A stretch of 64,000 bases of DNA, taken from the NCBI GenBank assembly GCA_024398135.1, contig CP073750.1, positions 620,001 through 684,000 on the forward strand. Direction: 5' to 3'. The translations under genes and the position numbers were made by a program. The notes under the pieces were generated by a model that had not been told where the DNA came from, did no database searches, and was given only the letters and a program-made list of their open reading frames with translations. Position 1 is the first letter of the stretch, and each line of letters begins with the position of its first letter. The DNA comes from a bacterium SCSIO 12643 (GTDB lineage Bacteria; Bacteroidota; Bacteroidia; Flavobacteriales_G; Salibacteraceae). Shown here one piece after another: positions 26,366-35,337 of the stretch.

Positions 26366-26538
26366 CACGGTATATAGCAAATAAGGCATGCTGTGGTTAT
26401 TTGAAACACCGCTCATCCGTCAGCTGACGGATGGCTTTTAAAATGAATAAATTTAAAAACAAAAACAACGTTCTGACTTGGAGTAAACCTGAAAGTTTAT
26501 CGTTTCCTACTGTCCCACTTGTCATATAAATGTTGAAT
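26360..26538 (+). repeat. attC-like site of the solo cassette
   Basis: About 179 bases from GGCTAAC to GTTGAAT. Inside are a 20-base perfect palindrome (CATCCGTCAGCTGACGGATG, 26414-26433) and outer arms containing TATAT on both sides. The first part (AACACGGTATATAGCAAATA) resembles the start of the long attC-like site at 37391, and the later part (AATTTAAAAACAAAAACAAC onward) also parallels it, so the two sites belong to one family. Confidence 0.6.
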
Positions 26539-26556
26539 TGAAATAAACCTTTATCC

Positions 26557-27342
26557 GTGTTTAATAAAAAGTACTATTACCTGATTCATATTCAATATCT
26601 GGGATTCCGTTTTCATGGATGGGCAAAGCAACCTCAGGTTAAAACGGTACATCAACTCATTGACAAAACATTCAAGTTCGTATTGGGTGATATCCAATTT
26701 AAAACTTTAGGAACCAGTAGAACCGATGCATTGGTATCTGCCAATCATAGTGCTTTTGAGCTTTTTATATCTCAACCTATTCAAAACCTGGATGTATTTC
26801 TGAGTATGGTAAATATCAATTTACCAGCAGATATTCGAGCGATCCATATTGAACCAGTAGATGAACAATTTAACATCATCAATACTGCAAAAACCAAAAC
26901 CTACGAATATATTTTTGGCTACGGTGAAAAACCTCATCCATTTAGTGCTTCTATTATGTGCGTCATTCAGGATCATCTGGATGTTGAGCTCATGAAACAA
27001 GGTGCACAACTTTTTCTGGGCACCCATAACTTCGGAACATTTTGCACTAAGCCTTCGGCCAACACTCAATTTACACGGACTATTCTCACATCAGAAATTG
27101 AGAACAACACGAAATATACTGCCAGTTTTTTTCCTGAAGAGAGTTTTATCTATCGTGTAAGTGCAAAGGGTTTTATGCGTAATCAGGTAAGATTAATGAT
27201 GGGTCAATTGATTTTATTGGGGAAACATGAAATTACGTTAGAAGATCTCAAAATCATGTTAATCGAACGTACCCCTGAACCTTTAACTTATATTGCTCCT
27301 GCCTCCGGTTTAATTTTAGAAAAGATCGATTTCGAAATGTAA
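26557..27342 (+). CDS. truA: tRNA pseudouridine synthase A
   Basis: TruA family enzyme, 261 residues, forming pseudouridine at positions 38-40 of tRNA anticodon arms. The N-terminal YLGFRFHGWAKQPQ and the catalytic motif GTSRTDALVSA (aspartate near residue 54) are present, followed by DIRAIHIEPVDEQFN and the C-terminal FMRNQVRLMMGQLI. The usual motif is GRTDxGVHA, so the LVSA following the aspartate is somewhat divergent. Start is GTG at 26557. It is immediately downstream of the cassette and is ended by a terminator at 27346. Confidence 0.85.
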   Translation: MFNKKYYYLIHIQYLGFRFHGWAKQPQVKTVHQLIDKTFKFVLGDIQFKTLGTSRTDALVSANHSAFELFISQPIQNLDVFLSMVNINLPADIRAIHIEPVDEQFNIINTAKTKTYEYIFGYGEKPHPFSASIMCVIQDHLDVELMKQGAQLFLGTHNFGTFCTKPSANTQFTRTILTSEIENNTKYTASFFPEESFIYRVSAKGFMRNQVRLMMGQLILLGKHEITLEDLKIMLIERTPEPLTYIAPASGLILEKIDFEM

Positions 27343-27345
27343 AGG

Positions 27346-27377
27346 CAAAAAAAAACGCTCTTTGAAAGCGTTTTTTT
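27346..27377. terminator. Terminator after truA
   Basis: Stem AAAAACGCT/AGCGTTTTT at 27351-27359 and 27367-27375 with a 7-base loop, T-run on the plus strand and A-run on the other side, so it can serve both truA and the converging lipoprotein gene. Confidence 0.85.
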
Positions 27378-27408
27378 GTGTGGGGAGTGTGCAGTAATTT
27401 TTTCTATC

Positions 27409-27897
27409 TTACTTGTGTTTGTATGTAAACCTTCCGGTTACATCAGCCTGCAATGTCGCATCGAATTCCGTGAATTCTACAATAAACTCTGATGACGTTA
27501 AGGAAATAATCTTAAGTGTTGTGATATCCGTACCTTCGGTTATAACTAATTCCGTTTCATTGCTTGCAAATTCCCAGGTTCCCGCATCTTCAGTTTGAGG
27601 ATCGCTAGGAGTACATTTCACTGCCCCTGCATCTTCTACAATCTTTTTATCAGACTTAAATTCAACAAGATCATCTTTTTCGCATTCATCCATCAACAAA
27701 AACAAGTCTAAATCACCAGTAGGTAATTTCATAATCGCTGACGAAGTTATCCAGGGTCCGGATGCCAATAATGACGCTTTTGTAACTGGCGCACCTGTAG
27801 ATCCTGAGTCAGAGTCTTTTTTACACGATTCTAAAGTGGAAAGAAATGCGATTGCAAAAATGAATAATAATGCAGAGAAATATTTTGTCGCTTTCAT
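27409..27897 (-). CDS. Lipocalin-like lipoprotein
   Basis: Predicted lipoprotein of 162 residues from the ATG at 27897. The signal peptide MKATKYFSALLF... ends in the lipobox LESC, followed by KKDSDSGS. The rest is a small beta-rich domain (GPWITSSAIM, DDLVEFKSDKKIVED, AGTWEFASNETELVI, EFIVEFTEF) resembling the lipocalin-like domains common in Bacteroidetes lipoproteins. A longer reading from 27948 is rejected because a full promoter (-33 TTTG, 19 bases, -7 TACTTTTG) lies over its first codons. Function unknown. Confidence 0.78.
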   Translation of the reverse strand: MKATKYFSALLFIFAIAFLSTLESCKKDSDSGSTGAPVTKASLLASGPWITSSAIMKLPTGDLDLFLLMDECEKDDLVEFKSDKKIVEDAGAVKCTPSDPQTEDAGTWEFASNETELVITEGTDITTLKIISLTSSEFIVEFTEFDATLQADVTGRFTYKHK

Positions 27898-27920
27898 AAT
27901 AGTTGGTTTGTGTTCAGGCA

Positions 27921-27951
27921 CAAAAGTATACGAGAAACTCGTTTTCACAAA
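27921..27951 (-). promoter_or_regulatory. Complete Bacteroidetes-type promoter
   Basis: Minus strand: -33 TTTG at 27951-27948, a 19-base spacer, and -7 TACTTTTG at 27928-27921. This is the best full-length match to the TTTG-N19-TAnnTTTG consensus in the window, 23 bases before the lipoprotein ATG. Confidence 0.75.
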
Positions 27952-28100
27952 TTATTTGGTCACAAATTATAACTATTTGGTCACACGAATATCATATTTG
28001 AATCATATCTTAAAAAAGAGCGAAAAATTATTTCGAAAGCATCTTTTGAATCCGACTGAATTTTATCAACTTTTGCGCTCAGTATTATTAAATAGGTTCT

Positions 28101-29786
28101 ATGTACAATATTCCCAGAGGATTTACGATTGCAACATTTTTAGGATTACTCACTGTATATATCGTTGGACTATTCGCTCCCGATCTAATGGAGGTTGATG
28201 CATCACAGTATGCGTCTATCAGTATGGAAATGGCACATACCAATAGTTTTTTAGAAGTTTACCACCTGGAAAACAACTACTTAGACAAACCTCCTTTGTT
28301 ATTCTGGTTAGGAGCTATCTTTATTAAGATTTTTGGAATTAATCATTTTGCTTATCGCTTACCCACATTCCTTTCTACATTATTGGGTTTCTATGCCACT
28401 TATAGATTAGGTAAAAGACTTTATAATCACAATACAGGTGTGATCAGTGCCGTAGTTTTAGCGAGTTCTCAAATTTATGTTCTCCATAATCATGATGTAA
28501 GAACAGATACCTTATTAACCAACTTTGTTATAGTCGCTATTTGGCAAGGGGTCTGCTATCTACAAACCAAAAAGCTTTCTCATTTTATATGGGCTTTTAT
28601 CTCTGTTGGGTTAGCAATGACTGCCAAAGGGCCTATTGGTGCAGTAGTTCCGGTTATGGCTATAGGAACTCATTTAATATACCAACGAGACTGGAAAAAC
28701 ATCTTTAATTGGCGTTGGATTCCGGGAGTCATTATTGTAGTTGTGGTGTTGGCACCAATGATGTGGGGACTTTATACCCAATTTGACTTAAGACCAGAAG
28801 CCAGTGTAAATGGACGCGTTGGAGTTTCAGGATTACGCTTTTTCTTTTGGGAACAGAGTTTTGGTAGGATTACCGGTGAAAATGTATGGAAGGATGATTC
28901 CTCTTATTTCTTCTTTACCCATAATTATTTATGGGAGTTCCTACCATGGTCACTTATTGGAATTTTCGCTTTTGGGAATAAAATCAAACAAATGATTGAT
29001 GCTAAATTCAAACCAGTAGCCAATTTGGAATTGTATTCTTTTGGTGGGTTTATTTTTCCCTTTATCGCACTATCTACATCACATTATAAATTGCCACATT
29101 ATATAATGGTTATCATGCCAATGGCCGCTATCTTTACAGCAAGTTATATGGATCAATTACTTAAAAAGTCAAGTGAAAAATCGTATCTTACATTTAAGTG
29201 GGTTCAACTGGTGTTCTCAATTCTAATTGGCTTCCTTGTTCTATTTATCCTGTATTGGGTATTCCCTGCTACACATGCTTTCTGGTGGGTTATTCCATTG
29301 GGAATATTTGGATTTATCTCTTTTGCAATTATCAAGTCTAATCCGGTCGTAAAATTACTTGGTCCTTCTTTAGTGGCCGTGGTTGGAACAAATATCGTGA
29401 TGAATGGATATTTCTATCCGCAAATGAACCAATACCAGTCTGGCCGAGTTATGGCAGATTGGATTGTAGAACATGATTTGGGAGTAGATGATTTTGTGGC
29501 CTATGCCAAACATTATCATGTGATCAATTTCTATTCAAAAGAATATAGATTCCATCACTGGGCAGGTACAGATTATATCCGTAACAAAACCAAAACTCAC
29601 GATCTTTATTTATTTACAAGTCAAGACGGTATTAACAGCTTAAAAGAAAATGGCATCACCTATCAGGTAGTCAAAAATTTATATAATTTCCCAAACACTG
29701 AACTTACAGGAGAGTTCTTAAATCCGAATACCCGGGAAAAAGCGTTGGAAAAATTATATATCGTTAAAGTTGAGAAACACGATTAA
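28101..29786 (+). CDS. GT39/ArnT-like glycosyltransferase
   Basis: Polytopic membrane glycosyltransferase of 561 residues, GT39/ArnT/PMT-like (GT-C fold), using a polyprenyl-phosphate sugar donor at the periplasmic face. The key acidic loop is MEVDASQYASIS near residues 31-42, followed by LENNYLDKPPLLFWLGA, the typical second motif. About eleven hydrophobic segments and a C-terminal soluble domain follow. It is probably involved in modifying lipid A or other cell-surface molecules. Monocistronic between two oppositely oriented genes. Confidence 0.85.
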   Translation: MYNIPRGFTIATFLGLLTVYIVGLFAPDLMEVDASQYASISMEMAHTNSFLEVYHLENNYLDKPPLLFWLGAIFIKIFGINHFAYRLPTFLSTLLGFYATYRLGKRLYNHNTGVISAVVLASSQIYVLHNHDVRTDTLLTNFVIVAIWQGVCYLQTKKLSHFIWAFISVGLAMTAKGPIGAVVPVMAIGTHLIYQRDWKNIFNWRWIPGVIIVVVVLAPMMWGLYTQFDLRPEASVNGRVGVSGLRFFFWEQSFGRITGENVWKDDSSYFFFTHNYLWEFLPWSLIGIFAFGNKIKQMIDAKFKPVANLELYSFGGFIFPFIALSTSHYKLPHYIMVIMPMAAIFTASYMDQLLKKSSEKSYLTFKWVQLVFSILIGFLVLFILYWVFPATHAFWWVIPLGIFGFISFAIIKSNPVVKLLGPSLVAVVGTNIVMNGYFYPQMNQYQSGRVMADWIVEHDLGVDDFVAYAKHYHVINFYSKEYRFHHWAGTDYIRNKTKTHDLYLFTSQDGINSLKENGITYQVVKNLYNFPNTELTGEFLNPNTREKALEKLYIVKVEKHD

Positions 29787-29793
29787 GACCTGA

Positions 29794-31950
29794 TTATTTT
29801 ATCAGGTCCATTTCTTCTACTAAATGTGTAGCTCCTGCGTATTTGTCTATGATAAATAATACATAACGAATATCCACCATAATGTTTCTACAAATATTAG
29901 GGTCATACATGATATCACTCATAGTACTTTCCCAGGTACGGTCAAAATTGAGCCCTACTAGCTCACCCTTAGCATTTAATGCCGGACTACCGGAATTACC
30001 TCCTGAGGTATGATTTGTAGCCGTATAACAAACGTGCATTTGTCCGGTTGAATCTGCATATTGCCCAAAATCTTTACTTTCATACAAGTCCATCAATTTC
30101 TGTGGCACATTAAATTCGTATGAAGCCGTATCTCTTTTTTGCGCTATTCCTTTCATAGTAGTGTAATACTTGTACTCCATTCCATCAACAGGTTCACTCC
30201 CTTTCACTTTTCCATAAGACAAGCGTAAAGAAAAGTTCGCGTCCGGGTAATAGTTTTTATAATCAGGTAATACTTCCATTAAACCTGCCATATAAACGCG
30301 CTGAATACTGTCCAACTCCATTTGACCACTCTTGAAATGTGGAGACACCACATTACGATATGTATTTTCAATATCCGTAGCAATAATATATGCTGGATCT
30401 GATGCTACTTTTTTATACGATTTTGAATTGTATTTATCCAAAAAGGTAAATAATCTTTCTTTTGATGCGAAAATAGATTTATCGAATACCGATTTTGAAG
30501 TTTTACCAGCCTTTTTAGGATCATTGTAACCAAACATGTTAAACACAGTCGGAGGTACCAAACTTGTAGTCACTGATACCAAATATTCAGGGATCATGTT
30601 TTTCATTAACTCCTCATCTACCAGAGGGTCATAATCTTTATAAAACTTTTCGGCAGCAGCTTTCAATTTTTCAATTTCCGCTTTCCGCTCCTCTTCCGTC
30701 AGAGGTTTAGCCAATCTGGAGAACTTTTTTGAAAACCTTAAAATCTCAGGTCCATAATAATAGATTTCAATGAACATGCTGCGCGCCATCGAGTATGCCG
30801 TAAAATCTTTGTATTGTACTTCGTAAGCTTCTAACACACCCTTGTACTTTGAGAATTTTGCATTGTTATTTACTTTTTCATTAAACGAACGTTCTATCTC
30901 TTGCTTTTTTTCAATTGCGTGTGTCTTATTCAACCCTAAAATCTGTCCCTTGTATTTCTTCCAGGCATTTGAAATTCTGGATTGCTTTGCGGCATATTTG
31001 ATATTTAATTCTGCACTTGATCTCATTGCCTTATTGATAATTCCTAAAGAAATATCACGCATTCTAATCTTAGACGGGTTTTCTTCATTAATAATATACT
31101 TCACTGCGGTTGACGGCAGATACTCATTTGTTCTTGCTGGAAATCCGAAGACCATTGAAAAATCATCTTCAGCTACTCCAGCTAAACTTACAGGAAAATG
31201 ATGTCTCGGTCTATATGGTACATTATCTTCCGCATATTTTGCCGGTTTATTGTCTTTACCAGCGTAGATTCTAAACACCGAAAAATCTCCAGTATGTCTA
31301 GGCCAAACCCAGTTATCCGTATCAAAACCAAATTTTCCAATTGAAGATGGAGGCGCACCTACCAATCTTACATCTTCGAAGGTTTCTGTAATAAACATGA
31401 AATACTGATTCCCATGATAAAAAGGTTTAATCTGTGAACCATAACCATCCTCTTCTTTTACTGTCTTTTTTAATGAATCAATTCTTGATGCAATCAATTC
31501 TTGTCTTTTAGACTCATCTGTTTTGATATCAATTCCTTCCAAAACTATCTTAGAAACATCTTTGATTTCTTTAATGAAAGTAACCGATAATCCTTCATTA
31601 GGTAATTCTTCTTTTTGATTCATCGCCCAAAACCCATCTTTCAAGTAATCATGTTCTACTGATGAATGGCTTTGAATACGTCCATACCCACAATGGTGGT
31701 TCGTAAGTAATAGACCCTGATCAGAAATGATTTCAGCAGTACATCCTCCCCCGAATAAAACCACAGCATCTTTCATACTTGATTTATTGGCATCATAAAT
31801 ATCACTTACAGATATTTTTAGGCCCATATTTTCCAAATCAGAAGCGTTGTATTGCTGTAATAGTAAGGGAATCCACATTCCTTCTTTTGCCATTACATTC
31901 ACAATCATTGTGCACATCAACGCACCCACTAACCATAATTTCTTCTTCAT
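29794..31950 (-). CDS. S46 dipeptidyl-peptidase, DPP11-like
   Basis: Periplasmic S46-family serine dipeptidyl-peptidase, 718 residues with a signal peptide (1-21). The catalytic His lies in LLTNHHCGYG (near residue 85), the Asp in the TDNWVWPRHTGDFS region (near 215), and the Ser in GGNSGSPALN (near 648). The segment NFDRTWES places an Arg where DPP11 enzymes have it (DPP7 has Gly), favouring cleavage after Asp or Glu at P1. It would digest peptides in the periplasm for amino-acid nutrition. Its upstream region has a TAAATTCG box resembling that of the FKBP operon. Confidence 0.9.
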   Translation of the reverse strand: MKKKLWLVGALMCTMIVNVMAKEGMWIPLLLQQYNASDLENMGLKISVSDIYDANKSSMKDAVVLFGGGCTAEIISDQGLLLTNHHCGYGRIQSHSSVEHDYLKDGFWAMNQKEELPNEGLSVTFIKEIKDVSKIVLEGIDIKTDESKRQELIASRIDSLKKTVKEEDGYGSQIKPFYHGNQYFMFITETFEDVRLVGAPPSSIGKFGFDTDNWVWPRHTGDFSVFRIYAGKDNKPAKYAEDNVPYRPRHHFPVSLAGVAEDDFSMVFGFPARTNEYLPSTAVKYIINEENPSKIRMRDISLGIINKAMRSSAELNIKYAAKQSRISNAWKKYKGQILGLNKTHAIEKKQEIERSFNEKVNNNAKFSKYKGVLEAYEVQYKDFTAYSMARSMFIEIYYYGPEILRFSKKFSRLAKPLTEEERKAEIEKLKAAAEKFYKDYDPLVDEELMKNMIPEYLVSVTTSLVPPTVFNMFGYNDPKKAGKTSKSVFDKSIFASKERLFTFLDKYNSKSYKKVASDPAYIIATDIENTYRNVVSPHFKSGQMELDSIQRVYMAGLMEVLPDYKNYYPDANFSLRLSYGKVKGSEPVDGMEYKYYTTMKGIAQKRDTASYEFNVPQKLMDLYESKDFGQYADSTGQMHVCYTATNHTSGGNSGSPALNAKGELVGLNFDRTWESTMSDIMYDPNICRNIMVDIRYVLFIIDKYAGATHLVEEMDLIK

Positions 31951-32051
31951 AACTTTGTGTCTTAGTATACCTTTCCTTGTAGGTTATTCCACGCGAATTT
32001 ACACATTTCATTTTCAAATCATATTTCTATAAAATGCTAATGTTTTAACTA

Positions 32052-32059
32052 TACTTTTG
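32052..32059 (+). promoter_or_regulatory. TAnnTTTG -7 box, leaderless mRNA
   Basis: TACTTTTG, 4 bases before the ATG at 32064, the same spacing as at the helicase gene. Confidence 0.6.
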
Positions 32060-32063
32060 CCGC

Positions 32064-32630
32064 ATGCATACCATTGAACCATATTGGAATTGGCGTAATC
32101 TGTATACCGCAGAAGAAGATCCAAACTCTCCATTTTTTGGCAGGATTTATAGTGAGTTTGAATTTCAGGACCGTATCTATGATCATGTTATTCATCCACA
32201 GTGGGATAACATTGAATCTCAAACATTGTTTATCAAAATCCTGTTTGCCGATTATGACCGCCAATACGCGATTATTGAATTGATTGGAGAATGGAATGAT
32301 ACGTTGTACAATGACATTATGTTTCTAAAACGAAACATTGTAGATACCTTAACCGATCACGGAATTAATCAATTCATTCTTATTGGTGAAAACGTGCTTA
32401 ACTTCCATAGCTCTGACGATTCTTATTATGAAGAATGGTTTGAAGATATTGAGGATGGCTGGATCGCATTACTCAACTTTAGAGATCATGTTTTAAATGA
32501 CTTTAAAGATGCGAATATCGATCACTATTTCTTGTTAGGTGGAGAGTTAAATGATCAATCCTGGCGGACCTATAAACCAGAACAGCTGTATACAAAAGTG
32601 GAGTCTTTAGTACAAAGACGAATTGGTTAA
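32064..32630 (+). CDS. Hypothetical acidic cytoplasmic protein
   Basis: Soluble acidic protein of 188 residues without signal or membrane segments. It begins MHTIEPYWNWRNLYTAEEDPNSPFFG and contains long alpha/beta patches (QFILIGENVLNFHSSDD, DHYFLLGGELNDQSWR). It is rich in Asp, Glu, Trp, Tyr. I believe it is a conserved Bacteroidetes protein of unknown function, but no named domain is recognised. The promoter box sits 4 bases before the ATG. Its stop overlaps the stop of the converging Omp85-like gene by 4 bases. Confidence 0.75.
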   Translation: MHTIEPYWNWRNLYTAEEDPNSPFFGRIYSEFEFQDRIYDHVIHPQWDNIESQTLFIKILFADYDRQYAIIELIGEWNDTLYNDIMFLKRNIVDTLTDHGINQFILIGENVLNFHSSDDSYYEEWFEDIEDGWIALLNFRDHVLNDFKDANIDHYFLLGGELNDQSWRTYKPEQLYTKVESLVQRRIG

Positions 32631-33784
32631 AACGCTTCTCCGATTTCGATATAAAATCCCTGGGTACTCTCACCAATAGCATAATCTAAACGAACAAAAT
32701 ATCTTTTTTCGGGAAGTGGTGTAAATCTCAATCCTGTTCCTACGGTATAGCGATAATTAGAGGTCACCTCATCAAAATCATTTCCTATCCCACCATAATT
32801 CCCGAATAATACAAATCCAAAGTACTTAAAAAACAATCGGCTACGGTATTCCAATTGATACACATGCATTTGTCTATCCCTGTAAATTCCCTCCTGATAA
32901 CCTCGCATTCGGTATCTCCCCCCCAGCATTGACATTAGATTAAAAGGAACATCTCCGGTATGAGACTGAGCAAAAATCTGAAATGCCAATACATCCTTTT
33001 TCTTTGAAACAGTTAGATACTTACGCGCATCTAAAAGCAAAACCTGATCTTCATAGTCACCTCCCCACGATTTAGAATTCCACATAGTATACGCATTAAC
33101 ATACCAACCTTTCGTTGGAGACCCTATAAAATCTGTGGTTCTATATTTAAATCCAAAACCTAGAGATGATTGTACACTTCCTCCTTCTCCGGGTATCTGC
33201 CCATTACCCAACAAACTATCCGGGGGTGATGTGATTTGGGTATTTTGATATCGGTAACGTAATCCAGCAGACAAGCCCTTTGGACGTATTTTACGATAAG
33301 CATTCACCTTCAATATTGGATATGTGGCATCATACCATTCTTTGTAAGATAAATCATGTTCATTCCCAATCCCAGAAAAGAAATATGGATAAACCAAATA
33401 CCCTACTTTACCACTTACAGTCCAGTTTCTATTCGTATATAATTGATAATGTACTGTAGCTAATACCTGCTTATTTAAAGTATATATAAATGAAGGTTGA
33501 ATCTGTGAAAAAGGCAATAAACTATCCTTTTGATGAAATCGAAACATGTAAATTCCTGAAGCTCCAAATGCCCAATCAGTCTCTGGAGTGTAGTATACTA
33601 AGGGTAAAATCTGAAAAGAAGTTTTACGTTGAGATTTTTTTAATTCCCGATCCAATTTCTTTTGCAAAGCTGCGGCCTCTTTCGGGGTTAATGTATCCGT
33701 TTGAACCTGAGCTTGCACCTCTTTTCCCATTAAAAGAAAAAACAGGGATAGAACACCTATGGTTATGTGAATTGGAAACCGCAT
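32627..33784 (-). CDS. Omp85/BamA-like outer-membrane protein
   Basis: Outer-membrane beta-barrel protein of the Omp85 (surface antigen D15) family, 385 residues from the ATG at 33784. Signal peptide ends VQAQ. The barrel carries the RMRGY lid-lock-like motif (GGRYRMRGYQEG) and ends in an aromatic residue (EIGEAF). No POTRA repeats are present, so it is a short POTRA-less relative, not BamA itself. An upstream ATG at 33799 is rejected because it lies inside a TATGTTTG promoter box (33800-33793). Role in lipid or protein transport is unknown. Confidence 0.8.
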   Translation of the reverse strand: MRFPIHITIGVLSLFFLLMGKEVQAQVQTDTLTPKEAAALQKKLDRELKKSQRKTSFQILPLVYYTPETDWAFGASGIYMFRFHQKDSLLPFSQIQPSFIYTLNKQVLATVHYQLYTNRNWTVSGKVGYLVYPYFFSGIGNEHDLSYKEWYDATYPILKVNAYRKIRPKGLSAGLRYRYQNTQITSPPDSLLGNGQIPGEGGSVQSSLGFGFKYRTTDFIGSPTKGWYVNAYTMWNSKSWGGDYEDQVLLLDARKYLTVSKKKDVLAFQIFAQSHTGDVPFNLMSMLGGRYRMRGYQEGIYRDRQMHVYQLEYRSRLFFKYFGFVLFGNYGGIGNDFDEVTSNYRYTVGTGLRFTPLPEKRYFVRLDYAIGESTQGFYIEIGEAF

Positions 33785-33792
33785 TGATGCAT

Positions 33793-33800
33793 CAAACATA
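33793..33800 (-). promoter_or_regulatory. TAnnTTTG -7 box for Omp85-like gene
   Basis: Minus strand TATGTTTG, 8 bases before the chosen ATG at 33784 and overlapping the alternative ATG at 33799, which it excludes. Confidence 0.55.
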
Positions 33801-33820
33801 CATCATTGTAATATTTTTAG

Positions 33821-34480
33821 CTATATGGGTTTTACAGCTCTTAACATTTCTCGCTTTCCGGGAGGACCAGGTAATTTACTCACATCAAATCCTGCTGCGA
33901 TCATATTTCTCCGTACTTGACCTTTGGCAGAATAGGTTACTAGAATTCCTCCTGGTTTTAGGAAATTAAACAGTTTCTGAAATACTTCCAAAGTCCATAG
34001 GTCCGGCTGTACTTCAGGTCCAAATGCATCCCAATAAATAATATGGAAAGCCTCATCTGCATTGAAATCAAATAATGAAGTTTTCTTTTTGCAAATACTA
34101 AGATACTCTGAAATCACTTGTTCTTGTTCCCACTCCACCTCGTGCAATTGATTGTAAATCTCATGCTCTTCCTCATTTCTATAATAAGTCAACTGCCTCC
34201 AAAACTCTTCTTCCAAAGGATACAATTCAATCGTGGTTACGTCTACTTTGATTCGGTGTTGCTCCGCAAACTCCCAGGTAAGCAATTGATTTAATCCGGT
34301 TCCAAAACCCATTTCAAAAACCTTGATGTTTTCAAGATGAGTCAATTCATCCATCCCCATTTTTATGTATACATAAACGCTTTCACGATATGCTCCATGA
34401 CGAGAATGATACGTTTCATCCAATTCATCATTGTATAATGTTGGAGATTCATCAGACGTTGGAATAATCTTTAAACTCAT
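33821..34480 (-). CDS. mnmD: MnmD tRNA methyltransferase
   Basis: SAM-dependent methyltransferase homologous to the N-terminal domain of MnmC, completing mnm5s2U34 in tRNA wobble position. Diagnostic segments are TLYNDELDETYHSRHGAYRES near the N-terminus (quoted in part), the SAM motif FEMGFGTGLNQLL, and YWDAFGPEVQPDLW plus LVTYSAKGQVRRNM. It lacks the C-terminal FAD domain, so it is the stand-alone MnmD form. The start at 34480 (MSLKII) fits relatives and leaves a 16-base gap after the AcpH-like gene; the ATG at 34510 would add ten residues and overlap it. Confidence 0.88.
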   Translation of the reverse strand: MSLKIIPTSDESPTLYNDELDETYHSRHGAYRESVYVYIKMGMDELTHLENIKVFEMGFGTGLNQLLTWEFAEQHRIKVDVTTIELYPLEEEFWRQLTYYRNEEEHEIYNQLHEVEWEQEQVISEYLSICKKKTSLFDFNADEAFHIIYWDAFGPEVQPDLWTLEVFQKLFNFLKPGGILVTYSAKGQVRRNMIAAGFDVSKLPGPPGKREMLRAVKPI

Positions 34481-34496
34481 ATGGATCTGGAAAGAT

Positions 34497-35081
34497 TTAC
34501 AATTGCTCAATAAACTCTTGAGAAGCTTTTTGCAAGGATGGGTAAAATTCCTGAAATAATGGTAATAATTCTGCTTCGTGTTTAATCAAAATAGGCACGC
34601 CCTGTTCCATATTTGATTTAAAACGTGCACGAGAAGAAACACCATTAAATACATGGCGCATACCTCCTTTGTTTCCATATTCAAAAAAGATATCGCGTTC
34701 TAACAGGAAATGATAAAAATTACGGGCACGATCAGGTAAAATATGTTTTTTACGCTCTAATAAGTCATACACACCGTGTGTATAATCACGTAACGAAACC
34801 ACCGAATAATCGTCAAAGTTAGAGGCCAGAAAATAATCAAAGTAAATATCCGAAACGACCGGAGCATATTTTGAAAAATAGGGTTGTAACATCTCGTTAA
34901 CTGATTTTACCACAGGATGTTTATCCGTAAACTCATCAATAAAACGGTGTAATTGAATCCCATTCAATACATTTCGCGGAAGCTCATCCAAATTACTTCC
35001 TCTTACAAAATCTCCGATAAAGTTACCTATCGCAATTTCTTCATCGTCACCTGACAGATGAAAATGCGCCAAAAAATTCAT
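34497..35081 (-). CDS. Acyl carrier protein phosphodiesterase
   Basis: AcpH-like protein (DUF479), 194 residues, expected to remove 4'-phosphopantetheine from holo-ACP. It shows the family pattern: MNFLAHFHLSGDDEEIAIGN at the N-terminus, GDFVRG, then IQLHRFIDEFTDKHP near residues 42-56, a metal-binding HD-like arrangement, and VVSDIYFDYFLA. It lies in a close minus-strand series (glutaredoxin-like, AcpH-like, MnmD) separated by 4 and 16 bases, probably one operon. Confidence 0.85.
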   Translation of the reverse strand: MNFLAHFHLSGDDEEIAIGNFIGDFVRGSNLDELPRNVLNGIQLHRFIDEFTDKHPVVKSVNEMLQPYFSKYAPVVSDIYFDYFLASNFDDYSVVSLRDYTHGVYDLLERKKHILPDRARNFYHFLLERDIFFEYGNKGGMRHVFNGVSSRARFKSNMEQGVPILIKHEAELLPLFQEFYPSLQKASQEFIEQL

Positions 35082-35085
35082 TCAC

Positions 35086-35310
35086 TTATGATTTGATCAT
35101 CACCCTATTCAAATGGTCTATTACATCTAACCCGTATGCCACCAAAGTATCATCCCGCATCAATGCTGGTCTCACAAAGACATCAAATGCCAAAGGTTGT
35201 TCTAATTTATCTACATCTACAATTTCCACATCCAGGGCGTTTTCCTTTATAAACCCTTGAACTATATGACAGTCGTGACATCCTTCCCCAATGTATAATA
35301 CGTACTTCAT
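35086..35310 (-). CDS. Glutaredoxin-like small protein
   Basis: Thioredoxin-fold protein of 74 residues with a CxxC redox motif in YIGEGCHDCHIVQGF near residue 10, and a likely cis-proline in VRPALM near residue 47. This is the build of small glutaredoxin- or thioredoxin-like proteins without a C-terminal extension. First gene of the operon with the AcpH-like and MnmD genes. Partner unknown. Confidence 0.72.
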   Translation of the reverse strand: MKYVLYIGEGCHDCHIVQGFIKENALDVEIVDVDKLEQPLAFDVFVRPALMRDDTLVAYGLDVIDHLNRVMIKS

Positions 35311-35337
35311 TTCATTTATTTTTTGTGCGCTATTTCT

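Larger units (their letters stand above)
25677..26538 (+). mobile_element. Solo integron-like gene cassette
   Basis: Segment beginning at GTTAGCCTC (25677-25685) and carrying one gene whose end GAGGCTAAC (26358-26366) is the exact reverse complement of that start. A non-coding folding region follows and ends in GTTGAAT (26532-26538), a perfect GTTRRRY core. This is the anatomy of an integron cassette with its attC site. Removal between the two GTT sites leaves the Kir gene with an intact frame and a stop. No integrase is adjacent. Confidence 0.65.

Noticed and set aside
27836..28198. Plus-strand open frame spanning the lipoprotein promoter and the GT39 start
   Set aside because: It overlaps a well-supported promoter, the lipoprotein start and the GT39 gene in another frame; composition is not protein-like.
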